Source: Desulfosalsimonas propionicica
GTDB lineage: Bacteria; Desulfobacterota; Desulfobacteria; Desulfobacterales; Desulfosalsimonadaceae
NCBI RefSeq assembly: GCF_013761005.1
Contig: NZ_JACDUS010000005.1
Location: forward strand, 124,001 to 188,000
DNA: 64,000 bases
Direction of reading: 5' to 3'
Within the stretch, counting starts at the first letter, position 1, and the number at the start of each line of letters is the position of its first letter. Positions 16,082 to 25,109 of this stretch are shown piece by piece. The notes beneath the pieces are model-generated. The model was not told the origin of the DNA and made no database searches. It saw nothing but the letters and a program-made list of their open reading frames with translations. Made by a program: the position numbers and the translations under genes.

Positions 16082-17481
16082 AATTTCGCGGCATTGACAT
16101 ATCCATGTTTGACGGCCCCTGGATGATCGAGCCCCAGGCCCTGGAAAACCTGATTGCCAACATGCGCGCCATGGACTGGGACGCGGCCATGCGGATGCCG
16201 GGCATGGACGGCGGCGACAACAGCGGCCGGGAAGATCTGTATGAATTGCGCGGGGATGTGGCCATCCTGCGGATCTCCGGGGTCCTGACGCCCGAGGCCG
16301 GATTTTTCTCCCGGCTGTTTGGCGGGGCGGGCCTGCGCTCTTATGCGGATATCCGCCGGGCCGCGGCCGCGGCAGACAATGATCCCAAGGTTAAAAAAAA
16401 GGTGCTGTCCTTCCGTTCTCCGGGCGGCACCGTGGCCGGGGTCTTTGAGAGCCTGCACTTCCTGGCCCAATCGGCTGAAAAAAAGCCCCTGTACGCCTAT
16501 GCCGACGGCCAGATGACATCCGCGGCCCTGCTGCTGGCCCTGCCGGCGCAAAAAATCGCCGCGCCCAAGACCGCACAGATCGGCTCCATCGGGGTGCTGT
16601 TTACCCATATCAACGAAGAAAAGTTAAACGAGAAAATCGGCATTTCGGTCACATACCTGACCGCCGGAAAATACAAGGCCTTTGGTAATTCGGCTGAGCC
16701 GTTGTCTGATGAGGCCCGTGCCTATTTCCAGGACCGCCTGGATAAGACCTATGCGTTTTTTGTCGATGAGGTGGCCGCCCGGCGGGGGCTTTCCCCGGAG
16801 CAGGCTTATGGCGCATCAGACGGCCAAATCTTTCTGGCCGACCAGGCCAAAGACGCCGGCCTGGTGGACATGATCGTCAATGATTTTGATGAATTTTTAA
16901 CAACCCTTACCAAGGAGGACCCACCCATGGATGTCAATGAACTCAAAACCCAGCACCCGGATCTTTACGCCCAGGTCCTGGAGCAGGGCAGGAAGGCCGG
17001 AAAAGACGAAGCCGCAGCCCAGGCCCCGGACCCGGAAGCCGCGGCAAAGCAGGCCCGGGAATCGGTGCTTTCCGTGCTTGGCGCGGTGGCCGGAAAAGAC
17101 ACCGCAGACCAGGTCAAAAAGATCACCGACCTGGGCCTGACCGCAGAGCAGCTTGAAGCGGTCCGGGGCCTGATGGCCCCGGCCGGCGGCGGGGACAATG
17201 CCCAGAACCCGCCCCAGGGCCAGCCGCCCGGCCAGACGCCTGCCCCCGGCCAGAGCCCCACCCGGCAGCAGATGCTTGACGCCATCAAGTCCGGCGGCAC
17301 CCCGCCGTTAAACGCAGGCGGCGGCCAGGCCACGGATCCAAACAAGGTGGATTTCATGGCCGAAGTGGAGGCCCATAAGAAGGAAAACCCCAACGCCACC
17401 CATATGGCCGCCATCCAGGCTGTGCGCAAGCAGCACCCGCAGGCCTATGAAAAGTGGATTGAGGCGGAAAACCGGAGATAA
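16078..17481 (+). CDS. prohead protease (S49 family) fused to scaffold
   Basis: A 467-residue protein like lambda C. The protease half (about 50-280) has FRSPGGTVAGVFE, the catalytic Ser in DGQMTSAALLLA, GSIGVLFTHI and the Lys in TAGKYKAFG, all from the S49/SppA family. It processes the head proteins during assembly. The C-terminal part (from about 283) is a helical, Pro/Gln/Gly-rich scaffold region that ends in a charged helix. A second start for the scaffold alone lies inside the gene. It overlaps the portal stop by four bases. Confidence 0.88.
   Translation: MKFRGIDISMFDGPWMIEPQALENLIANMRAMDWDAAMRMPGMDGGDNSGREDLYELRGDVAILRISGVLTPEAGFFSRLFGGAGLRSYADIRRAAAAADNDPKVKKKVLSFRSPGGTVAGVFESLHFLAQSAEKKPLYAYADGQMTSAALLLALPAQKIAAPKTAQIGSIGVLFTHINEEKLNEKIGISVTYLTAGKYKAFGNSAEPLSDEARAYFQDRLDKTYAFFVDEVAARRGLSPEQAYGASDGQIFLADQAKDAGLVDMIVNDFDEFLTTLTKEDPPMDVNELKTQHPDLYAQVLEQGRKAGKDEAAAQAPDPEAAAKQARESVLSVLGAVAGKDTADQVKKITDLGLTAEQLEAVRGLMAPAGGGDNAQNPPQGQPPGQTPAPGQSPTRQQMLDAIKSGGTPPLNAGGGQATDPNKVDFMAEVEAHKKENPNATHMAAIQAVRKQHPQAYEKWIEAENRR
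16927..17481 (+). CDS. nested scaffold protein (Nu3-like), internal in-frame start
   Basis: Inside the protease gene, AAGGAGG at 16912-16918 stands 8 bases before an in-frame ATG at 16927. It would give a 184-residue protein equal to the C-terminal scaffold part: MDVNELKTQHPDLYAQ, then an Ala-rich helix, a Pro/Gln-rich linker and a basic C-terminal helix. Lambda makes Nu3 from the same place in gene C. The ribosome site is one of the strongest of the region, so separate expression is likely. Confidence 0.75.
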   Translation: MDVNELKTQHPDLYAQVLEQGRKAGKDEAAAQAPDPEAAAKQARESVLSVLGAVAGKDTADQVKKITDLGLTAEQLEAVRGLMAPAGGGDNAQNPPQGQPPGQTPAPGQSPTRQQMLDAIKSGGTPPLNAGGGQATDPNKVDFMAEVEAHKKENPNATHMAAIQAVRKQHPQAYEKWIEAENRR

Positions 17482-17552
17482 CCGCAGCCGGCCCGCAGCC
17501 ATTGACCTGGCCGGCGCGTGACCATCAACGACCAATAACGGAGGATTTCACC

Positions 17553-17948
17553 ATGTATAACAAGGGACCCAAAACCTTTCCGATCGGCACCGGCGGCGGG
17601 GTTCGAAACCGACTGGTCAAGCTGGCCGGCGGCACCGTGGTGCTCAACACAGCCACGGCCACGGATGCCCCCATCGGCGCCATCGTGGGCATGGACGGCG
17701 ACGGCGCAGAAGGTGATTTCGCGGCTGTCCGGTTTTTAAAAGACGACGGCACCCAGGAACTGGAAGCTGCCGGCGCCGCGGATGCCGGCGCGGATGCTTA
17801 CGCGGCAGACCAGGGCCGCGTCCAGGCCTTGCCCTCCACCGCCGGCGATTACCGGAAAATCGGCAAGTTTCTGCAGGCCGCATCCGGGGCGGGCAGCCTC
17901 ATTGAGGTGCTGCCCTATGACTGGCACCACGTGGAAACCGTAACCTAA
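17553..17948 (+). CDS. head decoration protein (lambda D-like)
   Basis: A 131-residue protein between scaffold and major capsid, the place of lambda D. The sequence is Gly/Ala-rich with beta-like segments (VKLAGGTVVLNTATATDAPI) and fits capsid-stabilising proteins of the D/DUF2190 type, which trimerise on the expanded head. Start 17553 follows GGAGGA; an in-frame codon at 17502 lacks a ribosome site. Confidence 0.7.
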   Translation: MYNKGPKTFPIGTGGGVRNRLVKLAGGTVVLNTATATDAPIGAIVGMDGDGAEGDFAAVRFLKDDGTQELEAAGAADAGADAYAADQGRVQALPSTAGDYRKIGKFLQAASGAGSLIEVLPYDWHHVETVT

Positions 17949-18004
17949 ACCATTGAATCGGGCGGATTTGACATCCGGCCTTAAAAACCAAGGAGGACCC
18001 ACAT

Positions 18005-19003
18005 ATGAGACCGCAGTCAGGAACCCCCGTTTACCGGCCGGATCTGGGCACCTACATGATCGAGACCGGCCAGATCCCCCAGTCCGGATTCATCGGCCTG
18101 GAGGTGCTGCCGCCTTACACCACTCCGGATGATACCGGCACATTCAAGGTGATCCCGCTGGAGCAGTACCGCAAAATGGTATCAGACGCCCGGGCCCCGT
18201 CCGGCGCCTACAACCGGACGGACTGGAACTACCAGCGCGCTCGCTTTTCAACCCGGGACAAGGGTATTGAAGAGCCCATTGACGATGACGAATTTGACCG
18301 CCTGGAGCGCCAGAGCCCGGGCATGGCCGACCAGGTCACCATTGATTCGGCCCGGGGCGTGATCCAGATGAACCAGGAAAAGCGCATTGCCAACAAGGTC
18401 ATGGACCCGAGCCGGTTTACCGTTAAGAACGTGTCCAATCCCTGGAATGACGTTGCCAACGGCAAGCCCATTGCCGATGTCAAGGACGGCATGTCGGAAT
18501 TCCGGAAAAAAATGGGCGCCCTGCCAGACACCCTGATCCTGTCCTGGAACATGGCCAATGCCGTGAACAAGACTGAAGAAGTTCGCAATACCCTGCAGTT
18601 CACGTTTCCCGGCCTGGACATCAACAGCCTGACTGCGGTCCAACTGGCCCGGATGTTTGGCATCGCACGGGTGCTGATTGGAAACGCCATGTTTGACGCG
18701 GCAGACAAAAACCAGCCCAGGGAACTTACGGATTTCTGGCCCGACACCCATGCCGCCCTGGTCAAGACCAACCGGGGCCCGGATCTGCGCCAGCCCTGCG
18801 TGGGCCGCACCTTTATCTGGACCGCGGATTCCCGCACCGATCCCATTGTGGAAGTCTACCGGGAAGAGCAGATCCGCAGCGACGTCTACCGCGTGCGCCA
18901 CCACGTGGATGAGCGCCTGCTGGTCACCGAGGATGAGGACGGCAACACCCTCACCGACATTGCCGCCAACTGCGTGTATCTGTTTGGCAGCATCAAGACC
19001 TGA
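18005..19003 (+). CDS. major capsid protein, lambda E family
   Basis: A 332-residue protein starting after AAGGAGG. The N-terminal half has the family features, with PPYTTPDDTGTFKVIPLEQY near residue 37 and an E-loop-like segment around ARFSTRDKGIEEPIDDDEF. Later come LILSWNMANAVNKTEEV and the Tyr-rich C-terminus. Length and place match lambda E and related HK97-fold capsid proteins. It should form the icosahedral shell. Confidence 0.88.
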   Translation: MRPQSGTPVYRPDLGTYMIETGQIPQSGFIGLEVLPPYTTPDDTGTFKVIPLEQYRKMVSDARAPSGAYNRTDWNYQRARFSTRDKGIEEPIDDDEFDRLERQSPGMADQVTIDSARGVIQMNQEKRIANKVMDPSRFTVKNVSNPWNDVANGKPIADVKDGMSEFRKKMGALPDTLILSWNMANAVNKTEEVRNTLQFTFPGLDINSLTAVQLARMFGIARVLIGNAMFDAADKNQPRELTDFWPDTHAALVKTNRGPDLRQPCVGRTFIWTADSRTDPIVEVYREEQIRSDVYRVRHHVDERLLVTEDEDGNTLTDIAANCVYLFGSIKT

Positions 19004-19092
19004 TAACGCGGTGACGTCTGACAGGTGACCGGGGCATTTGGCCCCTGTCGCCTGTCACCGGCCGCCTTTTTTACAAAAGGGAAAACAACCCC

Positions 19093-19449
19093 ATGGGAAC
19101 CTTTGAAGACCAGATCGCCGCAGACAACGCCGCCATGCTCGATGCTGATGAGTTTGCCCAGGACGTTGTTTACCACAGGCCGTCAACCGGCACGGCGCAA
19201 ACCATCCGGGCGGTTGCAGAAACCGGGGATCTTTCCATGGCAAGCGGTGTCCGCAGCGCAGACAAGGCCCGGCACAGAACCGGCCGCCTTTTTTTGACGC
19301 AAACCGCCCTGGCGGACTTCGGGGGCGCGGCTGAATACCGGGACGAAGTGGACATCAGCGGTCATACCTGGAAGGTGCTCAACACTGTTTCCGAAGAATT
19401 CGGCCTGCTGGAACTGGCCATCGAGCGCGATGTCCGGCCAATGTTTTAA
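19093..19449 (+). CDS. head-tail joining protein
   Basis: A 118-residue protein following the capsid gene. The C-terminal half (RDEVDISGHTWKVLNTVSEE) resembles the small beta proteins that close the head and bind the tail (FII-like, DUF-type joining proteins). ATG at 19093 follows AAAAGGG. The call rests on size, position and beta content. Confidence 0.65.
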   Translation: MGTFEDQIAADNAAMLDADEFAQDVVYHRPSTGTAQTIRAVAETGDLSMASGVRSADKARHRTGRLFLTQTALADFGGAAEYRDEVDISGHTWKVLNTVSEEFGLLELAIERDVRPMF

Positions 19450-19469
19450 TGATTTTTGGAGCCTGATCA

Positions 19470-19955
19470 ATGGACCTAAACCCCTTAATCGATAACCTGG
19501 TGGCCGCCATTGCCACGGATTCGGCCATAGACGCCTGGTGCCGGGACAACTACGGCCGGGGTATCAAGGTGTTTGGCAATTTTGACGTGCGAAACCCCCC
19601 GGCAGCAGAAGACTGCCCGGCCGTGTGCGTCTACCCGGAGGAAAAGCAGTACGGCGGCCGGCAGTATGCCGATGCCGTCACCATCGTGGACATGGTCCAT
19701 GATCCGGAAACCCGGAACCGGCCCGGCCTGAACAATGTCATTGAATACGCGGGTGTCAAAAATGTCGAGGCCCTGCGCCGCCTGGCACTCGTTGCCGCCG
19801 TCACCGTGATCGAGCAGTCAGACAACGCCGGCATCAACGAAATTGCCGTGGACTATTCCACCATTGAATGGTTCCCCTTCTGCATGGCCGGCCAGACGTT
19901 GAGCATCGAAGCCCCCTACGTCATCGGCTCGGGCCATCCGGCAAGAAACGAATAG
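19470..19955 (+). CDS. tail completion/terminator-like protein
   Basis: A 161-residue protein between the joining protein and the tube, the position of lambda U/Z. The N-terminus (NPLIDNLVAAIATDSAIDAW) and the mixed alpha-beta rest fit tail terminators that cap the growing tube. There is no diagnostic motif. Start 19470 follows TTGGAG. Its stop codon is part of the following inverted repeat. Confidence 0.5.
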   Translation: MDLNPLIDNLVAAIATDSAIDAWCRDNYGRGIKVFGNFDVRNPPAAEDCPAVCVYPEEKQYGGRQYADAVTIVDMVHDPETRNRPGLNNVIEYAGVKNVEALRRLALVAAVTVIEQSDNAGINEIAVDYSTIEWFPFCMAGQTLSIEAPYVIGSGHPARNE

Positions 19956-20070
19956 GGCCGAGGGCCGAGGGGCAAGGGCCAAGGGCCAAGGCACAAAGGC
20001 CCAAAAGTCTTCCTTGCACCTGGGCCCTCGGCCCTTAGCCCTTTACCCTGGGCCCTCGGCCCTCGGCCCT
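19954..20070. repeat. large inverted repeat with nested GGGCC units inside the tail operon
   Basis: Perfect 18-base arms at 19954-19971 and 20053-20070 are built from AGGGCCG units. The 81-base loop between them holds more AAGGGCC and CCTTAGCCC units that can also pair. The flank towards the tube gene has the A/C/T-only run AACACTTAAAACTTAACAC. No coding frame is present. It could fold into one long RNA hairpin between the terminator-like and tube genes. Confidence 0.7.
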
Positions 20071-20105
20071 TAACACTTAAAACTTAACACTTCCAGGAGA
20101 TCATC

Positions 20106-21077
20106 ATGGGAACAGCACGCGGATACAAATCCCAGGCGGTAATCGATTTTGAAACCACCTTCGGCCAGGACCCGGGCACCCCGTCGGGCCGGATCATGCC
20201 CATCAACTCCAACACCGTCAATGCCAGCCGCAACAAAAACACCGCCAACACCATCCGGGGCCACCGCAATCCGGCCGCGCCGTTTGATGGCTATGTCAAT
20301 GTGGCCGGAGACATTGTGGCACCGGTGGACGCCCTGGCCTTTGCCTTTTGGCTAAAGGCCATGTTTGGCGCACCCACGACCACGGACAATACAGACGGCA
20401 CCTTTACCCATGTGTTTAAGGTGGGGGATGTGCAGCCGTCCCTGGTGGTGGAAAAAAAGTTTTCCGATGCCGCGGCCATAATCGCCTATGCAAAATACAA
20501 TGGCTGCAAGATCGGCTCCTGGAACATGGAGATCGGCGGCGACGGCGAACTGGTGTCCACATTCAACGTAGTCGGCGCAAAAGAGACCATCGGTGAGACC
20601 GCCTATCACGGCGCAGCCGCAGACCCAGGTTTTGACCGGTTCCAGATCACCTCCGCTGATATAAAGGAGGGGGGCGTGTCTTCCGGTGTCATCACCAGCC
20701 TGGATTTTACCGTGGATTTCGGTCTGGACACGGATGACAACAAACGGGCCATTGGCGGCGGGGCTTACCTGGCCGATATCATCGAGGGGATCCTGGGCAT
20801 TTCCGGCAACCTCTCCGCCCTGTTTCAAAACCGGGATCTGCTGGACAAGGCCCAGAACTCCACCGAGACCAGCCTGGCACTGTCTTTTACGGACGGGGAC
20901 AACATCCTGGCAATCGAGTTTGCCGAGGTCCAGATTGCCCCGTCCACCCCGGGCATTGACGGCCCCCAGGGCGTGTTGCTGGATCTTTCCTGGCAAGGCT
21001 ATTTTGATGACGGCGCGGATGCCTCCGCGGTCAAGGTCTCTCTTACCAACACAAACGACGGAACGGAGTACGTATAA
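20106..21077 (+). CDS. major tail tube protein
   Basis: A 323-residue protein that should polymerise into the tail tube. It has a Gly/Asp/Asn-rich beta pattern. The N-terminal YKSQAVIDFETTFGQDPG and the middle VNVAGDIVAPVDALAFAFWL resemble tube proteins of siphoviruses. It lies directly before the G/GT chaperone pair and the tape measure, which fixes the assignment well. Start 20106 follows AGGAG. Confidence 0.75.
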   Translation: MGTARGYKSQAVIDFETTFGQDPGTPSGRIMPINSNTVNASRNKNTANTIRGHRNPAAPFDGYVNVAGDIVAPVDALAFAFWLKAMFGAPTTTDNTDGTFTHVFKVGDVQPSLVVEKKFSDAAAIIAYAKYNGCKIGSWNMEIGGDGELVSTFNVVGAKETIGETAYHGAAADPGFDRFQITSADIKEGGVSSGVITSLDFTVDFGLDTDDNKRAIGGGAYLADIIEGILGISGNLSALFQNRDLLDKAQNSTETSLALSFTDGDNILAIEFAEVQIAPSTPGIDGPQGVLLDLSWQGYFDDGADASAVKVSLTNTNDGTEYV

Positions 21078-21078
21078 T

Positions 21079-21351
21079 ATGCCGGATAATCAGATCAGCG
21101 TTGGCGGCCGCCAGATTGAGGTGCGCGGCCTGACCCGAAAGGAAGTAAAGGAACTGGCAGAAGACGGGCTGAATCTGGGCGCCTTGCCCCGGTCCCTGGC
21201 CGAGCAAGCCGTGGATGCGGTCTTTAAACGGGTGCTGTCACAAGACGACACCGACTATTTGGACGGCCTGGTCAATGCCGAGGCCGTGCGCGTCTACCGG
21301 CGGATCATGGATTTGACCTACGGCTCCGGAGAAGAGGAAAAAAACTCCTAG
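21079..21351 (+). CDS. tail assembly chaperone, short form (G-like)
   Basis: A 90-residue protein that ends in EEEKNS. It precedes the tape measure and matches the place and size class of short tail chaperones (lambda G). The chain reads as beta N-terminus then helices (GLTRKEVKELAEDGLNLG). Near the end the ribosome meets the slippery heptamer at 21339-21345, and part of the product should continue as the long form. Confidence 0.75.
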   Translation: MPDNQISVGGRQIEVRGLTRKEVKELAEDGLNLGALPRSLAEQAVDAVFKRVLSQDDTDYLDGLVNAEAVRVYRRIMDLTYGSGEEEKNS

Positions 21352-21761
21352 CGGTCTGGCAGTGGCATGCTGACCAGGCCCGGATCACGTACTGCAAATC
21401 CTGCCGGCAGGCCCACCGGCGCAAAACACCGCCCTGCGGCACCTGCGAAAACGGGCCGCACAACGCCCCGGCGCTCATGGCCCAAAACGCAGACGCCTGG
21501 GAGCTCTACAACGTGGCCGCCACCCAGTGGCGCTTCGGGCCAAACGGCATCACCGGCCTTGATTTTCCGGCCGTGTTTGAGCTGGCCGAAATCATGGAAA
21601 TTGAAAAATCCGCCGACCTGCTGCGGAAACTGAAAGCCTTGGAAACCAGCGCTTTGGACGCCGCGGAAGCAGCCCGGCAAAAACGGCAGAAAGACACCCA
21701 TGATCAAAATCACCCCCGTCATCCGCGGCGCCGCCCAATTGGAAAAAAGCCTCCGCGCTGA
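21079..21761 (+). CDS. tail assembly chaperone, -1 frameshift long form (GT-like)
   Basis: If ribosomes slip back one base at A-AAA-AAC (21339-21345), reading continues from C21345 through LLAVWQWHADQARITYCKSC to the stop at 21761. The fusion is about 228 residues. The extension has four cysteines in two CxxC pairs (CKSC and CGTC) that could bind zinc, then a helical part with ADLLRKLKALE. In lambda the GT form holds the tape measure while the tube grows. The extension overlaps the next gene by 62 bases. An ATG at 21477 also opens its second half. Confidence 0.75.
21339..21345 (+). other. programmed -1 ribosomal frameshift site
   Basis: The heptamer AAAAAAC is in the correct phase (zero-frame codons GAA AAA AAC). 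It lies one codon before the zero-frame stop TAG at 21349. The -1 frame stays open for 139 codons and reads like protein. This is the canonical X-XXY-YYZ signal. Confidence 0.8.
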
Positions 21762-22275
21762 ATCAAAGCGGCAGAAGCGGGCCCTTTCCACTGCCGTGAA
21801 GGTGGAGGGCTACCGCCTGCGAAAGCAGTTGATCGCAGAGATCCGCGCCGGGGCCCCGGGTGGTGATAGTTTTGCGCCCCTGTCCATGATCCAGCGAAAG
21901 CGCGCCCTGCGCACCAAGCCCGTGGCCCCGCTTACAAAGGCGATCCGTTACCACATCCCCAGCCAGGACCCCATTGAAATGCAGATCGGCTGGACCGGGC
22001 CAAAGGTGAGCAAGTCCTGGAAGCGCATCGCCAAAAAGCAGCAGGAAGGCTACACCGTGTCCGTGTCTGCCAAACAGCGCCGATTTCTGGCCAGATACGG
22101 CGGGTCCATGGGCCGGAGCAAGTACAAGCCCTTTTTCTTTGTCCAGAAATCCACCCGGCAATTCGAGGTCCCGGCCCGGCCCATCATGGAGCCGTTCTGG
22201 GCGCAAAACCAGGCCAGGGCCACAAAAAACATCACCCGCAATTATCAGAAGAAACTGCGCGGGGAAAGGATTTAG
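21700..22275 (+). CDS. tail protein, virion morphogenesis type
   Basis: A 191-residue basic protein between the chaperone pair and the tape measure. The first part (IRGAAQLEKSLRAESKRQKR) is a charged helix, and the rest is mixed with GGSMGRSKYKPFFFVQ. It is similar in style to minor tail or tail-completion proteins of HK97/P2-like phages. Exact role not certain. It starts inside the end of the frameshift extension. Confidence 0.5.
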   Translation: MIKITPVIRGAAQLEKSLRAESKRQKRALSTAVKVEGYRLRKQLIAEIRAGAPGGDSFAPLSMIQRKRALRTKPVAPLTKAIRYHIPSQDPIEMQIGWTGPKVSKSWKRIAKKQQEGYTVSVSAKQRRFLARYGGSMGRSKYKPFFFVQKSTRQFEVPARPIMEPFWAQNQARATKNITRNYQKKLRGERI

Positions 22276-22278
22276 CCC

Positions 22279-24246
22279 ATGGCCGACCATCGCCTCCAAA
22301 TCGTTCTTGCCGGAAAAGACGCCTCCCAGCGCGCCTTCCGCTCGGTCACGTCCCGTATCAAGGGCCTGACCAAGTCGGTATTCAACATGCGCAATGCCAC
22401 CGTGGCCGCAGCCGGGGCCGCGGGCATCGGGTACATGATCAAGCGCAACCTGGAGGCGGCAGACGCCATTGCAAAGACCGCCGATTCGGTGGGTATCTCC
22501 ACCGACGCCCTCCAGGAATACCGCTACATGGCCGAGCGTTCCGGCGTGGCCACGGCAACCCTGGACAAGGGAATCGGCGCGTTTACCAAGCGCCTGGGCG
22601 AGCTCAAGAACGAATCCGGCGCCCTATACAGCTATTTGAAGAAAAACAACGAAGGCCTGGTGGAGCAGTTAAAAGCCACCCGCACCACGGACGAGGCCCT
22701 GCAGGTGTTTTTGTCCTCTCTGGCGGACGTGGAAAATCAGTCCGCGCGCACGGCCATGTCCGCTGCCGCATTTTCCCGCACCGCCGGCATCCAGATGACC
22801 AACATGGTCAAGGGCGGCACAGACGGCTTGGATCAAATGCGTGACAAGTTCGAGGACCTTGGCCTGGCCATTGATGAAAAATATCTGCGCCAGGCAGAAG
22901 ATGCCGTGGACCAGATCACCAACCTGGAAACGGTCATCAAGACCCAGTTCACCACCGCCATTGTCCAGGCCGGCCCAAAGGTGGCCGAGTTCACCGGCAA
23001 CATGGCCGACTGGATTGCGGAAAACGATGACCTGATCACCCAGGACATACCCGACACCCTGGGCAAGATCGCCTCGGGCGTGGGCAAGGTTACCCGGGGG
23101 GTGGCCGGCCTGGCCGACAAGATCGGGGACAAGTACGACATTGTCATGGATTTTTTCGAGGGCATCGGCGACCGGATACCCCTGGTGGACGTGCCCCAGG
23201 ATGTGTGGGACCTGGCCGAGGGAAAAGACATTCACCGCGCCCGGGTGCCGTTTGACTATGACAAGGCACGAGCCGGGCAGAAAGATGACGCAGCCCGCAA
23301 AAAAACCAATGATCTTATCAAAAAGCAGACCCAGGCGGAAAAAGCCCTGGAACAGCAGATCCTCAAAACCAGAAAAACCCGCGGCCCTGCCGGCCAGCCG
23401 GATCTGGCCGTGGACCTGTCCACACTCGAAGACATTGACCAGATCTATTCCCAAACCCGCACGCCCATTGAAAACCTCTACACCGATCTGGACCGGTTAA
23501 ATGAGCTGTTTGCCACCGGCCTCATGGATCAGGAAACCTATTTCCGGGGCATCGAGATGTATGGCGAGGAAATGGCCGGCCACTTTGACGACATGGGCCG
23601 GTCTGCCAAAGACTCCCAGTCATCCATCAGCGAGGGCTGGGACGGGATGATGGGCCGCATGGCAAACGCCTTTGATGGCTGGGCCAACTCCTATTCCAAA
23701 ACGCTAAACGACATGCTCTGGGAATCCGAGCTCACGTTTGAGGGCATCACCGAGAGCTTTGGCAAAATGATCACGGAAATGCTCATTCAGTCGGCCATGA
23801 CCGATGCCATGGGCGCCCTGTTTGGCACGGACAAGCAGGGCGGCACCGGAGGCGGTTGGTTTTCCGGCAGCGGGGGTGACGGCGGCAAGGCCGGCATGGT
23901 CCAGCAGGGCGCAAACTGGGCAATGTCGGCCCTGCAAACTTATTTTTCCATGCATGAAGGCGGCACAGTGGGCAAAGACGGCACCCCGGGCATTGCCCCC
24001 ACCGGGCTCTGGAACAACGCGCCCCGGCTGCACAACGGCCTTGCCCCTGACGAGTTCCCGGCCATATTGCAGCGAGGGGAACGGGTGATCCCGAAAAACC
24101 AAACCCAGGGCAGCGGCGGCCAGCAGCAGGTTAATTTGAAAAACATAAACGTGCTGGACCCCTCTATCGTGGGCGATTACATGGCCACCAACGAGGGTGA
24201 GCAGCTCATCATGAACATCGTGCAAAAAAACAGGGACAGCATCTGA
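22279..24246 (+). CDS. tail tape measure protein
   Basis: A 655-residue protein. The N-terminus (RLQIVLAGKDASQRAFRSVT) and the hydrophobic helix around AATVAAAGAAGIGYMIKRNL are typical of tape measure proteins. A long helical region and a Gly-rich part near 530 (GGTGGGWFSGSGGDGG) follow, with a C-terminal anchoring segment. It sets tail length and may help DNA enter the cell. Length would mean a tail of about 100 nm by the usual ratio. Start 22279 comes four bases after the previous stop. Confidence 0.88.
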   Translation: MADHRLQIVLAGKDASQRAFRSVTSRIKGLTKSVFNMRNATVAAAGAAGIGYMIKRNLEAADAIAKTADSVGISTDALQEYRYMAERSGVATATLDKGIGAFTKRLGELKNESGALYSYLKKNNEGLVEQLKATRTTDEALQVFLSSLADVENQSARTAMSAAAFSRTAGIQMTNMVKGGTDGLDQMRDKFEDLGLAIDEKYLRQAEDAVDQITNLETVIKTQFTTAIVQAGPKVAEFTGNMADWIAENDDLITQDIPDTLGKIASGVGKVTRGVAGLADKIGDKYDIVMDFFEGIGDRIPLVDVPQDVWDLAEGKDIHRARVPFDYDKARAGQKDDAARKKTNDLIKKQTQAEKALEQQILKTRKTRGPAGQPDLAVDLSTLEDIDQIYSQTRTPIENLYTDLDRLNELFATGLMDQETYFRGIEMYGEEMAGHFDDMGRSAKDSQSSISEGWDGMMGRMANAFDGWANSYSKTLNDMLWESELTFEGITESFGKMITEMLIQSAMTDAMGALFGTDKQGGTGGGWFSGSGGDGGKAGMVQQGANWAMSALQTYFSMHEGGTVGKDGTPGIAPTGLWNNAPRLHNGLAPDEFPAILQRGERVIPKNQTQGSGGQQQVNLKNINVLDPSIVGDYMATNEGEQLIMNIVQKNRDSI

Positions 24247-24247
24247 T

Positions 24248-25108
24248 ATGGGACATGATATCGGCACAGTAACAGACATCAGCGGCACTTTTGGCCTGGC
24301 GCATTACAACATGCTCGAAAAGATCCATGACCTGGTCACAGCCGCCGGCCAGGGCTGGACCGTGCTGCGCTATGACACCTCCGGCGATAACCACGAGCTT
24401 ATTTTAAAAGGCGAGGGCTTAACCGGCACAGAGGAAATTTTTGTGGGTTTCCGCACGTATCAATCCGCAGACGCCGACTATTACAACCTTGTGGCCGCAG
24501 CATTTGCCGGCTATGTCTCCGGCAATGCCTTTGACGATCAACCCCAGGCGCTAATTTCTGGTGTGCCGGCACATAATCAGAATATTGATTACTGGATTAC
24601 CTGGAACGCCCAGCGCATTGCCCTTGCCATGAAAGTCGGCACGCCGGTTTATGAATCCGCCTACGTTGGCAAGGCCCTGCCCTATGCCCGCCCCTCCCAG
24701 TTTCCGTACCCGGTCATTTGCGCCGGGATGCTAAACGGCACCCCGGCCGCCCGGTTTTCCGATGACAGCCAATCCATGCCGTACAAAGGCAACCGGGCCA
24801 ATTTCCAGATGCGCAATATCAACGGCTCCTGGCAGCAGGTGCATTGTTATCCGTACAGCAACGATCAAAACATATTGGCCGGCAGCACAAACGCCCTGCG
24901 CGATACCGGCGGGGAATATCACCTCATGCCAGTGGAGTTGTTTGATCCAGATTCCGAAATCTACGGGGCACTGGACGGGATTTACTTTGTCACCGGATTT
25001 AACAACAGCGTTGAAAACACCCTGACCATTGATGGCTCTGAATATGTGGTCATACAGGATGTCTGGCGCACCGGGTTTGACGATTATTATGCAATAAGGA
25101 TGGATTAA
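24248..25108 (+). CDS. tail structural protein, unknown subfamily
   Basis: A 286-residue protein directly after the tape measure. It opens with a helix pattern (EKIHDLVTAAGQGWTVLRYD) followed by many beta segments. The next protein has a comparable start, so the two may be distant paralogues. They probably build the distal tail or baseplate around the tip. No catalytic motif seen. Confidence 0.55.
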   Translation: MGHDIGTVTDISGTFGLAHYNMLEKIHDLVTAAGQGWTVLRYDTSGDNHELILKGEGLTGTEEIFVGFRTYQSADADYYNLVAAAFAGYVSGNAFDDQPQALISGVPAHNQNIDYWITWNAQRIALAMKVGTPVYESAYVGKALPYARPSQFPYPVICAGMLNGTPAARFSDDSQSMPYKGNRANFQMRNINGSWQQVHCYPYSNDQNILAGSTNALRDTGGEYHLMPVELFDPDSEIYGALDGIYFVTGFNNSVENTLTIDGSEYVVIQDVWRTGFDDYYAIRMD

Positions 25109-25109
25109 C

